Shown: positions 46,888 to 55,865, counted from the stretch's first letter. The stretch is DNA of 64,000 nucleotides from Streptomyces wuyuanensis (GCF_900103455.1 NZ_FNHI01000004.1:124001-188000); one strand, 5' to 3'. The notes: generated by a model from the letters alone, not told the origin. Translations and numbers: made by a program.

Positions 46888-46920
46888 GTCCGGGAAGTTA
46901 CCAAGCCCAATGTCCTTTTC

Positions 46921-46936
46921 TCGAACGATTATTGGA
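46921..46936. promoter_or_regulatory. Imperfect LexA-like palindrome upstream of the unknown gene
   Basis: TCGAAC, four bases, ATTGGA: the first half is a full actinobacterial LexA half-site, the second matches 4 of 6. It lies between two divergent genes, 34 bp from the start of the unknown gene. Weak evidence. Confidence 0.3.
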
Positions 46937-46994
46937 CGGGCGCAGCCGTCAGGTGCCGTCCGCCGTCCGTGAGCCGTTCCGCGGGAAGGGGGCG

Positions 46995-47663
46995 ATGCGT
47001 CGGGTGGATCCGCTCGTCGTCGTCGAGCCGCTGAAGCGGCGGCACTGCGCGGAGTGCCGGCGGGGGCCGCTGGAACGCCTGGTGCTGGAGTTCAACGCAC
47101 CGCGTTGTCTGGACTGCGCCGACCTCGGCCATCTGGTGTTCCTGCCGCGCGGCAACGCCGCGCTGACCCGGCGGGCGCGCGAGGCGAGTTCCCTGTGGGC
47201 CGTCGTCGTACGGCACAACAGACAGCGCACCCGGTACGAACGGCAGGGCCTGCTGGTGGAGGAGAGGGCACTGGCGGGTGCGGAGGCGGCGTGTCTCGCC
47301 GATGCGGAGGCGCGGGCTCGCCGGCGGGAGCGGGACGCGGCCCGGCGGGCGGCGGAGGACGTCCGCTTCACGGCCCGGCTGACCGCGGAGATCCTGCGGC
47401 TCTTCCCGTCCTGCCCGCTCGACCGCGCGCTGGACGTGGCGGCGCACACCTCCGTGCGGGGCAGCGGGCGCGTGGGCCGCACCGCGGCCGGCCGCGCCCT
47501 GGACGAGGGCGCGGTCACGGCGGCGGTACGGGCTTCGGTGCGTCATCTGGACACGGGGTACGACGCGTTGCTGATGCGGGGCGTCCCCCGCCACGAGGCG
47601 CGACGACGTGTCGCCCCGGCCATCGAGGCGACACTCACGGCCTGGCGGACGACGCCGCCGTGA
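46995..47663 (+). CDS. DUF2293-domain protein with zinc ribbon
   Basis: A 222-residue protein. A four-cysteine zinc ribbon is at the N-terminus (C18, C21, C38, C41). A basic, Arg/Ala-rich helix (about 85-115) follows, and the C-terminal ~85 residues match the DUF2293 pattern (ILRLFPSCPLDRALDVAAHT, SVRHLDTGYDALLMRGVPRH). Nucleic-acid binding is likely from the charge and zinc ribbon but unproven. ATG 46995 is used because GGAAGGGGG is just upstream; earlier TTG and GTG codons exist. Confidence 0.8.
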   Translation: MRRVDPLVVVEPLKRRHCAECRRGPLERLVLEFNAPRCLDCADLGHLVFLPRGNAALTRRAREASSLWAVVVRHNRQRTRYERQGLLVEERALAGAEAACLADAEARARRRERDAARRAAEDVRFTARLTAEILRLFPSCPLDRALDVAAHTSVRGSGRVGRTAAGRALDEGAVTAAVRASVRHLDTGYDALLMRGVPRHEARRRVAPAIEATLTAWRTTPP

Positions 47664-47820
47664 CGGGATCCGCCGTCCCGGACGATGCCCATGGGACGCG
47701 GCGGTACGGTGCGGAGCGCTTCCGCGACGCACGCCGGCACGGTGGCGCGGTCCCCGACCGCGGGGCTCGGGCCGGAGGGCGGGCACGGGACGCGGCCCCG
47801 TGGCCCGGACGCGCGCGCGT

Positions 47821-48462
47821 CTACGCCGCGGCGCGCGCCCTGCGGTACAGCAACGCACCGCCCAGGACCAGGGCGGCGCCGGCCGGGAGGGTGAGGCCGA
47901 GCGAGGACGGCGTGCCGGTCTCGGCCAGCCGGACCGGGCCCTGCTGGGGCTCCAGGCCGCGCGAGGCGGGAAGGACCTCCGACGGCGTGACCGTCTTCGG
48001 CGGGGTCACCGGACGGGGCCGGGCCGGCGGGTTGGACGTGTTCGAGGAGGAGTTGCCGACCGACGCGTTGCCGACGCCGACGACGTTCACGGAGTTGCCG
48101 GTGACGTTCACCGGGACGTCGACGGGCAGCTGCACCGCGTTCCCGGAGAGGACGCCCGGGGAGTCCTCCGTGCTCGTCTCGGCGACCGCTCCGCCGGAGC
48201 CGGTCCCGCCTCCGGTGCCGTTTCCTTCGTTCTCGCAGCTGTTGCCGACCGCCGGGTTCAGCAGACCGACCACGTTCACGGTGTTGCCGCACACGTTCAC
48301 CGGTACATGGACCGGGATCTGCACCGTGTTGCCGGACAGCAGGCCCTGTGATCCGGCCGCGCTCCCCTGCGCGCCCGAGTCGGCGTGAGCGGCCCCGGCC
48401 GCGGCCAGCGCGCCGCCCGTCACCATCGCTGCGACCAGACCTGTTCGGCGAATCTGCCTCAT
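47821..48462 (-). CDS. Long chaplin with two chaplin domains and sortase signal
   Basis: A 213-residue exported cell-surface protein of aerial hyphae. A signal peptide ends at AHA near residue 27. Chaplin domain 1 (about 42-78) has the usual cysteine pair, C58 and C76. Domain 2 (about 105-140) keeps the VPVNV..NSVNVVG core but has Thr and Ser in place of both cysteines. A Pro-rich spacer leads to the sortase motif LAETG (179-183), a hydrophobic segment and RRARAAA. Chaplins assemble into amyloid fibres that let hyphae break surface tension. A BldN-type promoter lies upstream. Confidence 0.93.
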   Translation of the reverse strand: MRQIRRTGLVAAMVTGGALAAAGAAHADSGAQGSAAGSQGLLSGNTVQIPVHVPVNVCGNTVNVVGLLNPAVGNSCENEGNGTGGGTGSGGAVAETSTEDSPGVLSGNAVQLPVDVPVNVTGNSVNVVGVGNASVGNSSSNTSNPPARPRPVTPPKTVTPSEVLPASRGLEPQQGPVRLAETGTPSSLGLTLPAGAALVLGGALLYRRARAAA

Positions 48463-48511
48463 GGATTCCTGCCTTCCGGTGGATGAACACGGGTGCTCAC
48501 CCGCACCGAAA

Positions 48512-48539
48512 ATAACGCCATGAAGCCGATCGGGTTATG
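48512..48539 (-). promoter_or_regulatory. BldN-type ECF sigma promoter of the chaplin gene
   Basis: CATAAC (48539-48534), 16-bp spacer, CGTTAT (48517-48512). The known BldN pattern is a GTAAC-type -35 and a CGTT -10 at about 16-17 bp, and chaplin genes are its main targets. Leader of about 40 nt. Confidence 0.6.
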
Positions 48540-48602
48540 GCCGCGAATCGTTTCACCCCCAAGAGTGGACGGGGACGGAACTGTTCAGCGGCGTCCGCGT
48601 GC

Positions 48603-49991
48603 TCAGCGCCCGACGTCGTAGTCCTGGATACGGCGCCCGTGTGCGCGGTCGGTCAGTTTGGGGAGCCTCTGCGCGAGTTCGGTCGCGACGGCGTCGACGT
48701 CGAGCGTCAGCAGCCGGCGGTCCCGCATCAGGACCCGGCCGTCGACGATCGTGGTCAGCACGTCCGCGGAGCGCGCGCTGAAGACCAGCGCCGCGGCGAC
48801 GTCGTGGAGCGGCCGGACGTGCGGTCCGGTGAGGTCCACCAGGATCAGGTCGGCGCGACGGCCCGGTGTCAGGGCGCCCGCCCGTTCGCCGAGCCCGGTC
48901 ACCTGTGCGCTCTGGACGGTCGCGTGGTCGAGTGCCTGGCGCGCGGTCAGCCACCGCGGGTCCTTCTCCGCGGACTTCTGCACGAGCGCGGTGAGCGTCA
49001 TGCTCTCCCACACGTCGAGGGTGTTGTTGGACGCCGCTCCGTCCGTGGCGAGGCCGACGGGGATGCCGAGGGAGCGCAGCGCCCTGATCGGTGTCGTGTC
49101 CCAGCCGAACTTGAGATGGCCCTTGGGCGCCGTCGCGAACCCGATCCGGCCGGTCGCCCGCCCGAGCACCTCGAAATCGCTCCCCACGAGGCCGGTGCCG
49201 TGCGCGACGAGGAGGTCCACATCGAGCAGCCCGGTCCGGTGGAGTGTCTCGACGGGCGTACGGCCGTGCCGTTCCAGGCTGCCGTCGGTCTGGGCCCTGT
49301 TCTCGGCGGCGTGGATGTGGACGGGCAGTCCGTGCTCTCGGGCCAGTTCCGCCGTGGCCGCCAGGTCGGCGTCCTCGACCGTGTACGGGGCGTGCGGCGC
49401 CAGCATGGTGGTGATCCGGCCGTCCGCGTCACCCGCCCGCCGCAGGGCGAAGTCGAGGGAGCGCTCGCGTCCTTCGGAGCCCTGGCCGGAGAAATAGGTC
49501 CAGCCGAGCGCGGCCCTGAGCCCGCTGCGGACGACGGCGTCGGCGACCCGGTCCATGGCGAAGTAGTGGTCGGCGAAGGCGGTGACGCCGCCGCGGATCA
49601 TCTCGGCGCAGGCGAGCAGCGCTCCGAGTTCGACCACCTCCTCGGTCAGGTTGCTCTCGATGGGCCAGATCCAGTCGTTGAACCACTCCTCGACGGGCAT
49701 GTCCTCGGCGATTCCGCGCAGGGCCGTCATGGGCGTGTGGGTGTGGCAGTTGATGAGTCCGGGCATCGCCAGCTGCCCTCGGGCGTCGATGCGTTCGCGG
49801 GCGGGCAGGTCCGATGCGCGGGCAGCCGGGGTGACGTCGGCGACGGCCCCGTCGCGGACGACCACGGTGTGGTCCTCCAGGAACCGGATCGTGCCGTCCG
49901 GGTCGTGGGCCAGGACCGTGCACCCTTCGACGACGAGATCCGCGACGTCCGCGGGGTGCGGCGGTTGTGCGGGATCGACGGGTTCGGCCAT
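48603..49991 (-). CDS. Amidohydrolase, SAH/MTA-deaminase or chlorohydrolase-like
   Basis: A 462-residue cytosolic metal-dependent deaminase of the amidohydrolase superfamily. Metal ligands are H83 and H85 (NCHTHTPM), a later His in VHIHAAENRAQ, and Asp in GLATDGAASNN. The N-terminal beta-sandwich and C-terminal PGRRADLILVDL strand are normal. The group covers S-adenosylhomocysteine/methylthioadenosine deaminases, 8-oxoguanine deaminases and TrzN-type hydrolases; the substrate is a purine or similar heterocycle, not further resolved. It starts 58 bp beyond the SWIM gene stop on the same strand. Confidence 0.87.
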   Translation of the reverse strand: MAEPVDPAQPPHPADVADLVVEGCTVLAHDPDGTIRFLEDHTVVVRDGAVADVTPAARASDLPARERIDARGQLAMPGLINCHTHTPMTALRGIAEDMPVEEWFNDWIWPIESNLTEEVVELGALLACAEMIRGGVTAFADHYFAMDRVADAVVRSGLRAALGWTYFSGQGSEGRERSLDFALRRAGDADGRITTMLAPHAPYTVEDADLAATAELAREHGLPVHIHAAENRAQTDGSLERHGRTPVETLHRTGLLDVDLLVAHGTGLVGSDFEVLGRATGRIGFATAPKGHLKFGWDTTPIRALRSLGIPVGLATDGAASNNTLDVWESMTLTALVQKSAEKDPRWLTARQALDHATVQSAQVTGLGERAGALTPGRRADLILVDLTGPHVRPLHDVAAALVFSARSADVLTTIVDGRVLMRDRRLLTLDVDAVATELAQRLPKLTDRAHGRRIQDYDVGR

Positions 49992-50049
49992 CGGTACCCC
50001 TTCGAGTGGGTGGTCGGCGCGGCCGGTCCCGGCGGCGCCTCCGCCCGGC

Positions 50050-51378
50050 TCAGCGGCCCAGCAGGGTCGTGAGCGCCCCCACCGGGTCCTCGTCCGGGAC
50101 GCCTCGCGGCCACCAGTCGTCGCGGCCGGGGTCGGACTCGTATCCGTACCACAATCCGTCCCGGCCCAGGCGCAGTTGGAGGGACGGGGTGGAGAGGCGA
50201 TTGCGCCAGGGGCGGAAGTGCGGGAAGTCCGCGGCGGTCAGGGCGGGGCGGGCGCGGTCGAAGGGGCCGGCCGGCGGATCCCACTCCTCCTCCAGGGCCG
50301 CGAGTCCGGCGAGCCCGCCCTGGCGCCAGGCCGCCACGGCGCGCGCGAGGTCGGTGGTGCTGCGGCCGCCCGCGCGGGCCAGCGCGGTGTACAGCGCGCG
50401 GGTGGAGGCGGTCAGCCCTGATCCGGGGTGGGCGGCGGCGAGGCGGACCGCGTCCTGCCAGAGGCTGAGCCCGCCGACCGGGTCCCTGCCCGTGTGCAGG
50501 GTGGCATGGGCACGGGCCGCGGCCTCACCGGCGAGGAGGTCGAGGGCGAGCGGGTCGGGCGCGCCGACGGCCTGTGGGTACACGGGAGGACGCCCGGGCT
50601 GCTGCGGTACGGGCAGTGGGGGCGGGAGCGGGGGGCGTGTCCGCGGGGTGAGGGCGTCGCGGGCGCGGACCGTGGCGAGGGCGGGGGCGCCGGTGTGTCG
50701 TCCCGCGGGGGCGGCCTCGTGCCGGGCCGCGCCGCGTTCGGCCGCGGAGCGGGCGGCGTTGCGCCGGGTAAGTTCGGCGAGGATCTCCTGTTCGCCGCGG
50801 CCGCGCATGAGGAACAGCACGAACGGGTCCTCGTCGAGGATCCTGGCGGTCTGGTAGCAGAGCGCGGCGGCGTGCTTGCAGGGGAATCCGTCGTCGGGGC
50901 ACGAGCAGTCGGGGATCAGGTCACCGGGGGCGGGCAGCAGGTCGGCGGCGGCCGCGAGCGCGTGCGGGACGTCCTTGTCGAGCAGGGCCGCGATGTGGTC
51001 GGGGCGGGCGGCTGCCGCGTCCAGCAGCCGCTCCCAGTCGTCCTCGCCGAGGGTGCGCAGCCGGATCTCCGCGCGGTAGGGGCGAGGTCGGGTGCCATGG
51101 ACGTACGCGACGACCCTGCCCGGGGTCACGGTGATCGCGTCGACGTGGCCCCGTCCCGCGTACGCCCGGCCGCGAGCGAGCCGGTTGGGGTCGAGGGCGG
51201 TGTCCTCCAGGGCGTCCACCCAGGCGTTGCCCCACCAGGAGGCGGCGAAGTCCTCCTGGCCCGCGCGGGGCGCGAGGGCGGGGAACGTGCGCCGCCGGTC
51301 GTCCGGCCGGCGCGGGGTCTCGCGGCCGGGGCGGTCGGCGCGGTTCGGTCCGGCCGGTCCGGTGCGGCGGGGGGTCAC
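50050..51378 (-). CDS. SWIM zinc-finger protein paired with SNF2 helicase
   Basis: A 442-residue protein. The SWIM finger is C158, C160, C167 and H169 (CSCPDDGFPCKH), preceded by the conserved SWWGNAWVDALE and RGRAYAGRGHV motifs of the actinobacterial SWIM family. The C-terminal half is Pro-rich, then helical, ending in a Trp-rich segment (DGLWYGYESDPGRDDWWP). GTG 51378 overlaps the helicase stop (GTGA). The SWIM-SNF2 pairing is conserved and suggests a single DNA-remodelling complex; SWIM domains bind DNA or protein. The larger open frame through the helicase is a shadow. Confidence 0.87.
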   Translation of the reverse strand: MTPRRTGPAGPNRADRPGRETPRRPDDRRRTFPALAPRAGQEDFAASWWGNAWVDALEDTALDPNRLARGRAYAGRGHVDAITVTPGRVVAYVHGTRPRPYRAEIRLRTLGEDDWERLLDAAAARPDHIAALLDKDVPHALAAAADLLPAPGDLIPDCSCPDDGFPCKHAAALCYQTARILDEDPFVLFLMRGRGEQEILAELTRRNAARSAAERGAARHEAAPAGRHTGAPALATVRARDALTPRTRPPLPPPLPVPQQPGRPPVYPQAVGAPDPLALDLLAGEAAARAHATLHTGRDPVGGLSLWQDAVRLAAAHPGSGLTASTRALYTALARAGGRSTTDLARAVAAWRQGGLAGLAALEEEWDPPAGPFDRARPALTAADFPHFRPWRNRLSTPSLQLRLGRDGLWYGYESDPGRDDWWPRGVPDEDPVGALTTLLGR

Positions 51379-54206
51379 GAGGGCCTCCTCAGGGACACCA
51401 GGTCGGCCAGCTCCCGGTCGGTGAGCTCGGTCAGCGCGGCCTCGCCCGAGCCGAGGACCGCGTCCGCCAGCGCCCGCTTCGACAGCAGCAGTTCGGCGAT
51501 GCGGTCCTCGACCGTGCCCTCGGCGATCAGCCGGTGGACCTGGACGGGCTGGGTCTGTCCGATGCGGTAGGCGCGGTCGGTGGCCTGGTCCTCGACCGCG
51601 GGGTTCCACCAGCGGTCGTAGTGGACGACGTGGCCCGCGCGGGTCAGGTTGAGTCCGGTGCCGGCCGCCTTGAGGGAGAGGACGAAGACGGGGATCTCGC
51701 CCGACTGGAAGCGGTCCACCATCCTCTCCCGCTCCGGCACGGGGGTGGAGCCGTGCAGCAGCTGGGACGGGACGGCGCGGGAGGACAGATGGTCGGTGAT
51801 GAGCCGCGCCATCGCCACGTACTGGGTGAAGACGAGCACGGATCCGTCCTCGGCGAGGATCGTGTCGAGCAGTTCGTCCAGCAGCGCGAGCTTGCCGGAC
51901 CGCGCCGTGAGGCGGGGGCGGTCCTCCTTCAGGAACTGCGCCGGGTGGTTGCAGATCTGCTTGAGCGAGGTGAGCAGCTTCATGACGAGTCCGCGGCGGG
52001 CGATGCCCTCGGCGGTCTCGATCCGGGCCATGGTCTCCCGCACGACCGCCTCGTACAGCGAGGCCTGTTCCCGGGTGAGCGGGACGGGGTGGTCGGACTC
52101 GGTCTTCGGGGGAAGCTCCGGCACGATGCCGGGGTCGCTCTTCCTCCGCCGCAGCAGGAAGGGGCGGACGAGTCGGGAGAGGCGCTCGACCGCCTCCTCG
52201 TTGCCGACGTGCTCGTTGTTCTCGACGGCGCGGGCGTGACGCGAGCGGAAGGCCTTCAGCGGGCCGAGGAGTCCCGGTGTGGTCCAGTCGAGGAGGGACC
52301 ACAGCTCGGAGAGGTTGTTCTCGACGGGGGTGCCGGTGAGGGCCACGCGGGCCGGGGCGGGGATCGTGCGCAGGGCCTTGGCGGTCGCCGAGAAGGGGTT
52401 CTTGACGTGCTGGGCCTCGTCCGCGACGACCATGCCCCATCGCCGGGCGGCGATCTCCGCGGCGCTCGTGCGCATCGTGCCGTAGGTGGTGAGGACGAAG
52501 CCGCCGGGGCCGCTGTCGAGGCTGCGCTCCTGGCCGTGGAAGCGCCGTACGGCCACTCCGGGGGCGAAGCGGGTGATCTCCCGCTGCCAGTTGCCGAGCA
52601 GGGACGCCGGGCAGACGACGAGGGTGGGTGCCGTGTGGCCCCGGTGCTCGGCGCGGTGGAGATGGAGCGCGATGACGGTCACGGTCTTGCCGAGGCCCAT
52701 GTCGTCGGCGAGGCAGCCGCCGAGGCCAAGCGAGGTCATCAGATCGAGCCAGGCGAGCCCGCGCAGCTGGTAGTCGCGCAGGGTGGCGGCGAGAGCGGCG
52801 GGCTGGGCGAGGGCGACGGGGCCGTGGACGAGCCGGTCCCTGAGGGCGGCCAGCGCGCCCTCGGGGACGGCCTCGACGGTCTCTCCGTCGACCTCGGCGG
52901 TGCCGGTCAGCGCCACGGCCAGGGCGTCCACCGGTTCCAGCAGGCCGAGTTCCCGCTTGCGGGCCTTTCGCACGAGATCCGGGTCGACGACCACCCACTG
53001 GTCGCGCAGACGCACGACGGGCCGGTGGGACTCGGCGAGTTCGTCCATCTCCTGCTCGGTGAGCGGGTCCCCGTCCAGCGCCAGCCGCCAGTCGAACCGC
53101 AGGAGCTGCTCACTCTCGAAGAACGGTGTGCCGTCCGTGGCGGAGCCGGGGGCGGGCGCGCGGACGACCGCCGTGGCGCTGAGGGTCCTGGCGAGCTCCC
53201 GGGGCCAGTGGACGGCGATCCCGGCGTCGGCGAGGCGGGTGGCGGCCGGCCCCAGCAGCTCGTACAGCTCTTCCTCGGTGACGGACAGGACGTCGGGCAC
53301 CTCGCGCTCGAGGAGCCGGCCCAGCGGGGGCCAGACGCGGGCGGCGCGGCGCAGGGCCAGCACGGCGTCGATGCGGGCGCGGGGGCCGAAGTGCTCGTCG
53401 CCCTCCCCCGCCCACAGACGCGCGGCGTCGACCACGAGGGTCGGGTCGGCGAGGCTGTGCACCTGGACGAGGGCCGCAGCGGCCTGCCGGGCTTCGCCGC
53501 CCTCCTCGGACTCGTCGAAGAGTTCGTAGGCGGACAGGTCGAGACGCAGGGAGATCCGCACGCCCGCGTCCATTCCGGCCGCGGCCTGGGCCGCCCACTC
53601 GCGGGCGTGCGGCAGATGCTGCGGCGCCGTGGCGGCGAAGGGCCTGCCCGCGGCGTGCTCGGCCGCCGGGGTGCGCGGCAGGCTGTCGGCGACGGCGTCG
53701 AGGAACGCCCTGACCAGGGCCTCGGGCTCGGGCAGTTGGAGCGGCCGCAGCCCTGGGAGGGGGGTGGCGTGCGCCTCGGGCGGCATGGCGGCGGCGATGG
53801 CCCGGAGCTGGGCGATGTCGTCCGCGTCCAGTGGTCCGGCGCGCCAGGCGTCGTGGTCCGTCGGCGTCAGGCCGGGCAGCAGCCTGCCCCGGGCGACCAG
53901 CTGGAGGGCGTGCAGGGCGGCGGCCCCCCAGCAGGCGGTGGCCGGGTGGGCCGCGGCGTCGTGGCGGGCGCCGGCGAGCAGCGGCACGGCGGCGGCGAGC
54001 GGGAGGAGCAGGGCGGGCACGGTACGGCTGCGGACCCCGGCGCCGTGCCCGCGGACGACGGTGATCTCGCCGGGTGTGCCGGGGGCGACGGCTTCCTCCG
54101 CCGCGGCGGGGCCGGGCAGCGGCTCCCCGTCGGGGCTCCAGAAGGCGACCCGCCCGTCGCGGGGCAGCGCCGCGGGGAGGAAGACGGCGGCAAGGGTGTG
54201 CAGCAT
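51375..54206 (-). CDS. SNF2-family DEAD/DEAH-box helicase
   Basis: A 943-residue DNA translocase. The N-terminal ~430 residues are a family-specific helical region. Two RecA-like lobes follow: Walker A DDMGLGKTVTVIALHLH, motif II VVADEAQHVKNP, TGTPVENNLSELWSLLD, then SVLVFTQYVAMARLITDHL, LKAAGTGLNLTRAGHVVHYD and QATDRAYRIGQTQPVQVHRL. This is the RapA/HepA-like bacterial SNF2 type. ATG 54206 has GGGAGA upstream. It is translationally coupled to the SWIM protein. Likely roles are DNA repair or removal of bound proteins; a defence role is possible but unsupported. Confidence 0.92.
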   Translation of the reverse strand: MLHTLAAVFLPAALPRDGRVAFWSPDGEPLPGPAAAEEAVAPGTPGEITVVRGHGAGVRSRTVPALLLPLAAAVPLLAGARHDAAAHPATACWGAAALHALQLVARGRLLPGLTPTDHDAWRAGPLDADDIAQLRAIAAAMPPEAHATPLPGLRPLQLPEPEALVRAFLDAVADSLPRTPAAEHAAGRPFAATAPQHLPHAREWAAQAAAGMDAGVRISLRLDLSAYELFDESEEGGEARQAAAALVQVHSLADPTLVVDAARLWAGEGDEHFGPRARIDAVLALRRAARVWPPLGRLLEREVPDVLSVTEEELYELLGPAATRLADAGIAVHWPRELARTLSATAVVRAPAPGSATDGTPFFESEQLLRFDWRLALDGDPLTEQEMDELAESHRPVVRLRDQWVVVDPDLVRKARKRELGLLEPVDALAVALTGTAEVDGETVEAVPEGALAALRDRLVHGPVALAQPAALAATLRDYQLRGLAWLDLMTSLGLGGCLADDMGLGKTVTVIALHLHRAEHRGHTAPTLVVCPASLLGNWQREITRFAPGVAVRRFHGQERSLDSGPGGFVLTTYGTMRTSAAEIAARRWGMVVADEAQHVKNPFSATAKALRTIPAPARVALTGTPVENNLSELWSLLDWTTPGLLGPLKAFRSRHARAVENNEHVGNEEAVERLSRLVRPFLLRRRKSDPGIVPELPPKTESDHPVPLTREQASLYEAVVRETMARIETAEGIARRGLVMKLLTSLKQICNHPAQFLKEDRPRLTARSGKLALLDELLDTILAEDGSVLVFTQYVAMARLITDHLSSRAVPSQLLHGSTPVPERERMVDRFQSGEIPVFVLSLKAAGTGLNLTRAGHVVHYDRWWNPAVEDQATDRAYRIGQTQPVQVHRLIAEGTVEDRIAELLLSKRALADAVLGSGEAALTELTDRELADLVSLRRPS

Positions 54207-54393
54207 GCCCGGTCCGTCTCCCTTCCCCTCGGTCGTAACGGGCGGCGCGTCGCGGACCGCGCCATCGGTGAACGACCTTACGGGGAGGGTCTGACACCGA
54301 CCCCGGCCCGCGTCGCGGCCGGGTGCCGTGCGGGGGTTCGCCGGGCGGTGGCGCGGGGCGTGTCCCACCGCCCGGCGACGCGCGGCCGGCGGC

Positions 54394-55341
54394 TCATCTC
54401 CTTCCGTCGCCCAGAGACTCGTGCCCGCCGTGCGCCTGGTCGCCGAGGGCCGCGGGGCTCTCGGGTACGACGGGCATCGGGGCGTTCGGCATGGCGGGAA
54501 CGGCCGTCGGGTTGGTCACCGGTGCGTTCAGCGGCGGCTTCACCGCGTGTTCCTCGTGATCGGGTTCCGTTTCCCGGGCGGGGGCGGAACCGCGTTCCAG
54601 GAAGCGCAGGAGCTCCACCGGGATGGGCAGGACCAGGGTGGAGTTCTTCTCGGCGGCGACCGCCATGACCGTCTGCAGCAGGCGCAGTTGCAGGGCCGCC
54701 GGTGTCTCCGACATCTGGTGCGCCGCCTCGGCCAGCTTCTTCGACGCCTGGAGTTCCGCGTCCGCGTTGATGACGCGCGCCCGGCGCTCCCGGTCGGCCT
54801 CCGCCTGGCGTGCCATGGAGCGTTTCATCGTCTCCGGCAGCGACACGTCCTTGATCTCCACCCGGTCGACGCTCACGCCCCAGCCGAGCGCCGGGCTGTC
54901 GATCATGAGTTCGAGACCCTGGTTGAGCTTCTCTCGGTTGGACAGGAGGTCGTCCAGCTCGCTCTTGCCGATGATCGAGCGCAGGGACGTCTGGGCCATC
55001 TGGGAGACGGCGAAGCGGTAGTCCTCGACCTTCACGAGGGCGTCCGACGCGTCGACCACCTTGAAGTAGACGACGGCGTCCACCCTGACCGTGACGTTGT
55101 CCCTGGTGATGCCCTCCTGCGCGGGCACGGGCATCGTCACGATCTGCATGTTGACCTTGTGCAGCCGGTCGACGAACGGAACGATCATGGTGAATCCGGG
55201 TTCGCGGACCCGGTCGCGCAGCCGGCCGAGGCGGAAGACCACGCCCCGCTCGTACTGCTTCACGACCTTGGCCGCGGCCACGACATAGGCGGTGCACGCG
55301 GCACCCGCCGCGACACCGATCGCCACGAGATCCACAACCAT
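54394..55341 (-). CDS. Slipin / SPFH (band 7) membrane protein
   Basis: A 315-residue membrane-associated scaffold protein. An N-terminal hydrophobic hairpin (about 3-25) is followed by the SPFH core: EYERGVVFRLGRLRDRVREP-type opening, TRDNVTVRVDAVVYFKV, and TSLRSIIGKSELDDLLSNRE. A long helix (MKRSMARQAEADRERRARVI) drives oligomerisation. The C-terminal tail is Pro/Ala/Asn-rich. Slipins mark membrane microdomains. ATG 55341 is preferred; the codon before is GTG. Same direction as the SNF2 gene but 187 bp away. Confidence 0.9.
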   Translation of the reverse strand: MVVDLVAIGVAAGAACTAYVVAAAKVVKQYERGVVFRLGRLRDRVREPGFTMIVPFVDRLHKVNMQIVTMPVPAQEGITRDNVTVRVDAVVYFKVVDASDALVKVEDYRFAVSQMAQTSLRSIIGKSELDDLLSNREKLNQGLELMIDSPALGWGVSVDRVEIKDVSLPETMKRSMARQAEADRERRARVINADAELQASKKLAEAAHQMSETPAALQLRLLQTVMAVAAEKNSTLVLPIPVELLRFLERGSAPARETEPDHEEHAVKPPLNAPVTNPTAVPAMPNAPMPVVPESPAALGDQAHGGHESLGDGRR

Positions 55342-55529
55342 CACGGCACCCCCTGCTGTTTCACGCGTCGGGGAGGTTCGGTCTGTGATGCAACGGTATT
55401 CCTGTCCGTTGCGGCGGTCGAGCGCCGTGCACGGACAGGCGTCCCCTGAGCGGGCGCATCCGGCGTGCGGACCCCGAGGACGTCCGGCAGGGTCTTTGCA
55501 GGAGTCCGCACCACAGACGGGGACCAGTC

Positions 55530-55865
55530 ATGGCCGATCACCGGCGCCTCGGCATCGCCGCCGGGGCAGTGCTTCTGACCGCCGCCCTCACCGGCTGTTC
55601 CGGCCTGGGCCGGACCGCCGTGGGCACGGTGACCTACGAGGCCGGCGAGGACCGGGTCGTCACGGTGTCCAACCCCGTGGTGACCGGCTGCCACAAGCTC
55701 CTGCCGGCCGGAGCGGTACGCATCCAGAACGCGACCCTGATCGACCTCATCGCCTACCGCACACCGAACTGCACGGGCGGCGACACGACGTACATCGCGA
55801 CGACGCTCTTCGACAACATCGCTCCCGGCACCCAGCCCTGGCGCAGCTACAGCTGGGTCCACTGA
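55530..55865 (+). CDS. Small lipoprotein of unknown function
   Basis: A 111-residue exported protein. The signal peptide ends in the lipobox LTGC (C23), so it is lipid-anchored. The mature part has two further cysteines (C54, C81) that could form a disulfide, and a pattern of short beta strands. Similar small lipoproteins are common in streptomycetes; none I know has a proven role. Divergent from the slipin gene. Confidence 0.72.
   Translation: MADHRRLGIAAGAVLLTAALTGCSGLGRTAVGTVTYEAGEDRVVTVSNPVVTGCHKLLPAGAVRIQNATLIDLIAYRTPNCTGGDTTYIATTLFDNIAPGTQPWRSYSWVH

Noticed and set aside
50050..54206. SNF2-SWIM pair as a known anti-phage system
   Set aside because: No nuclease, methyltransferase or other defence-type partner adjoins them, and the neighbourhood looks like core genome. 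Kept only as an open possibility.
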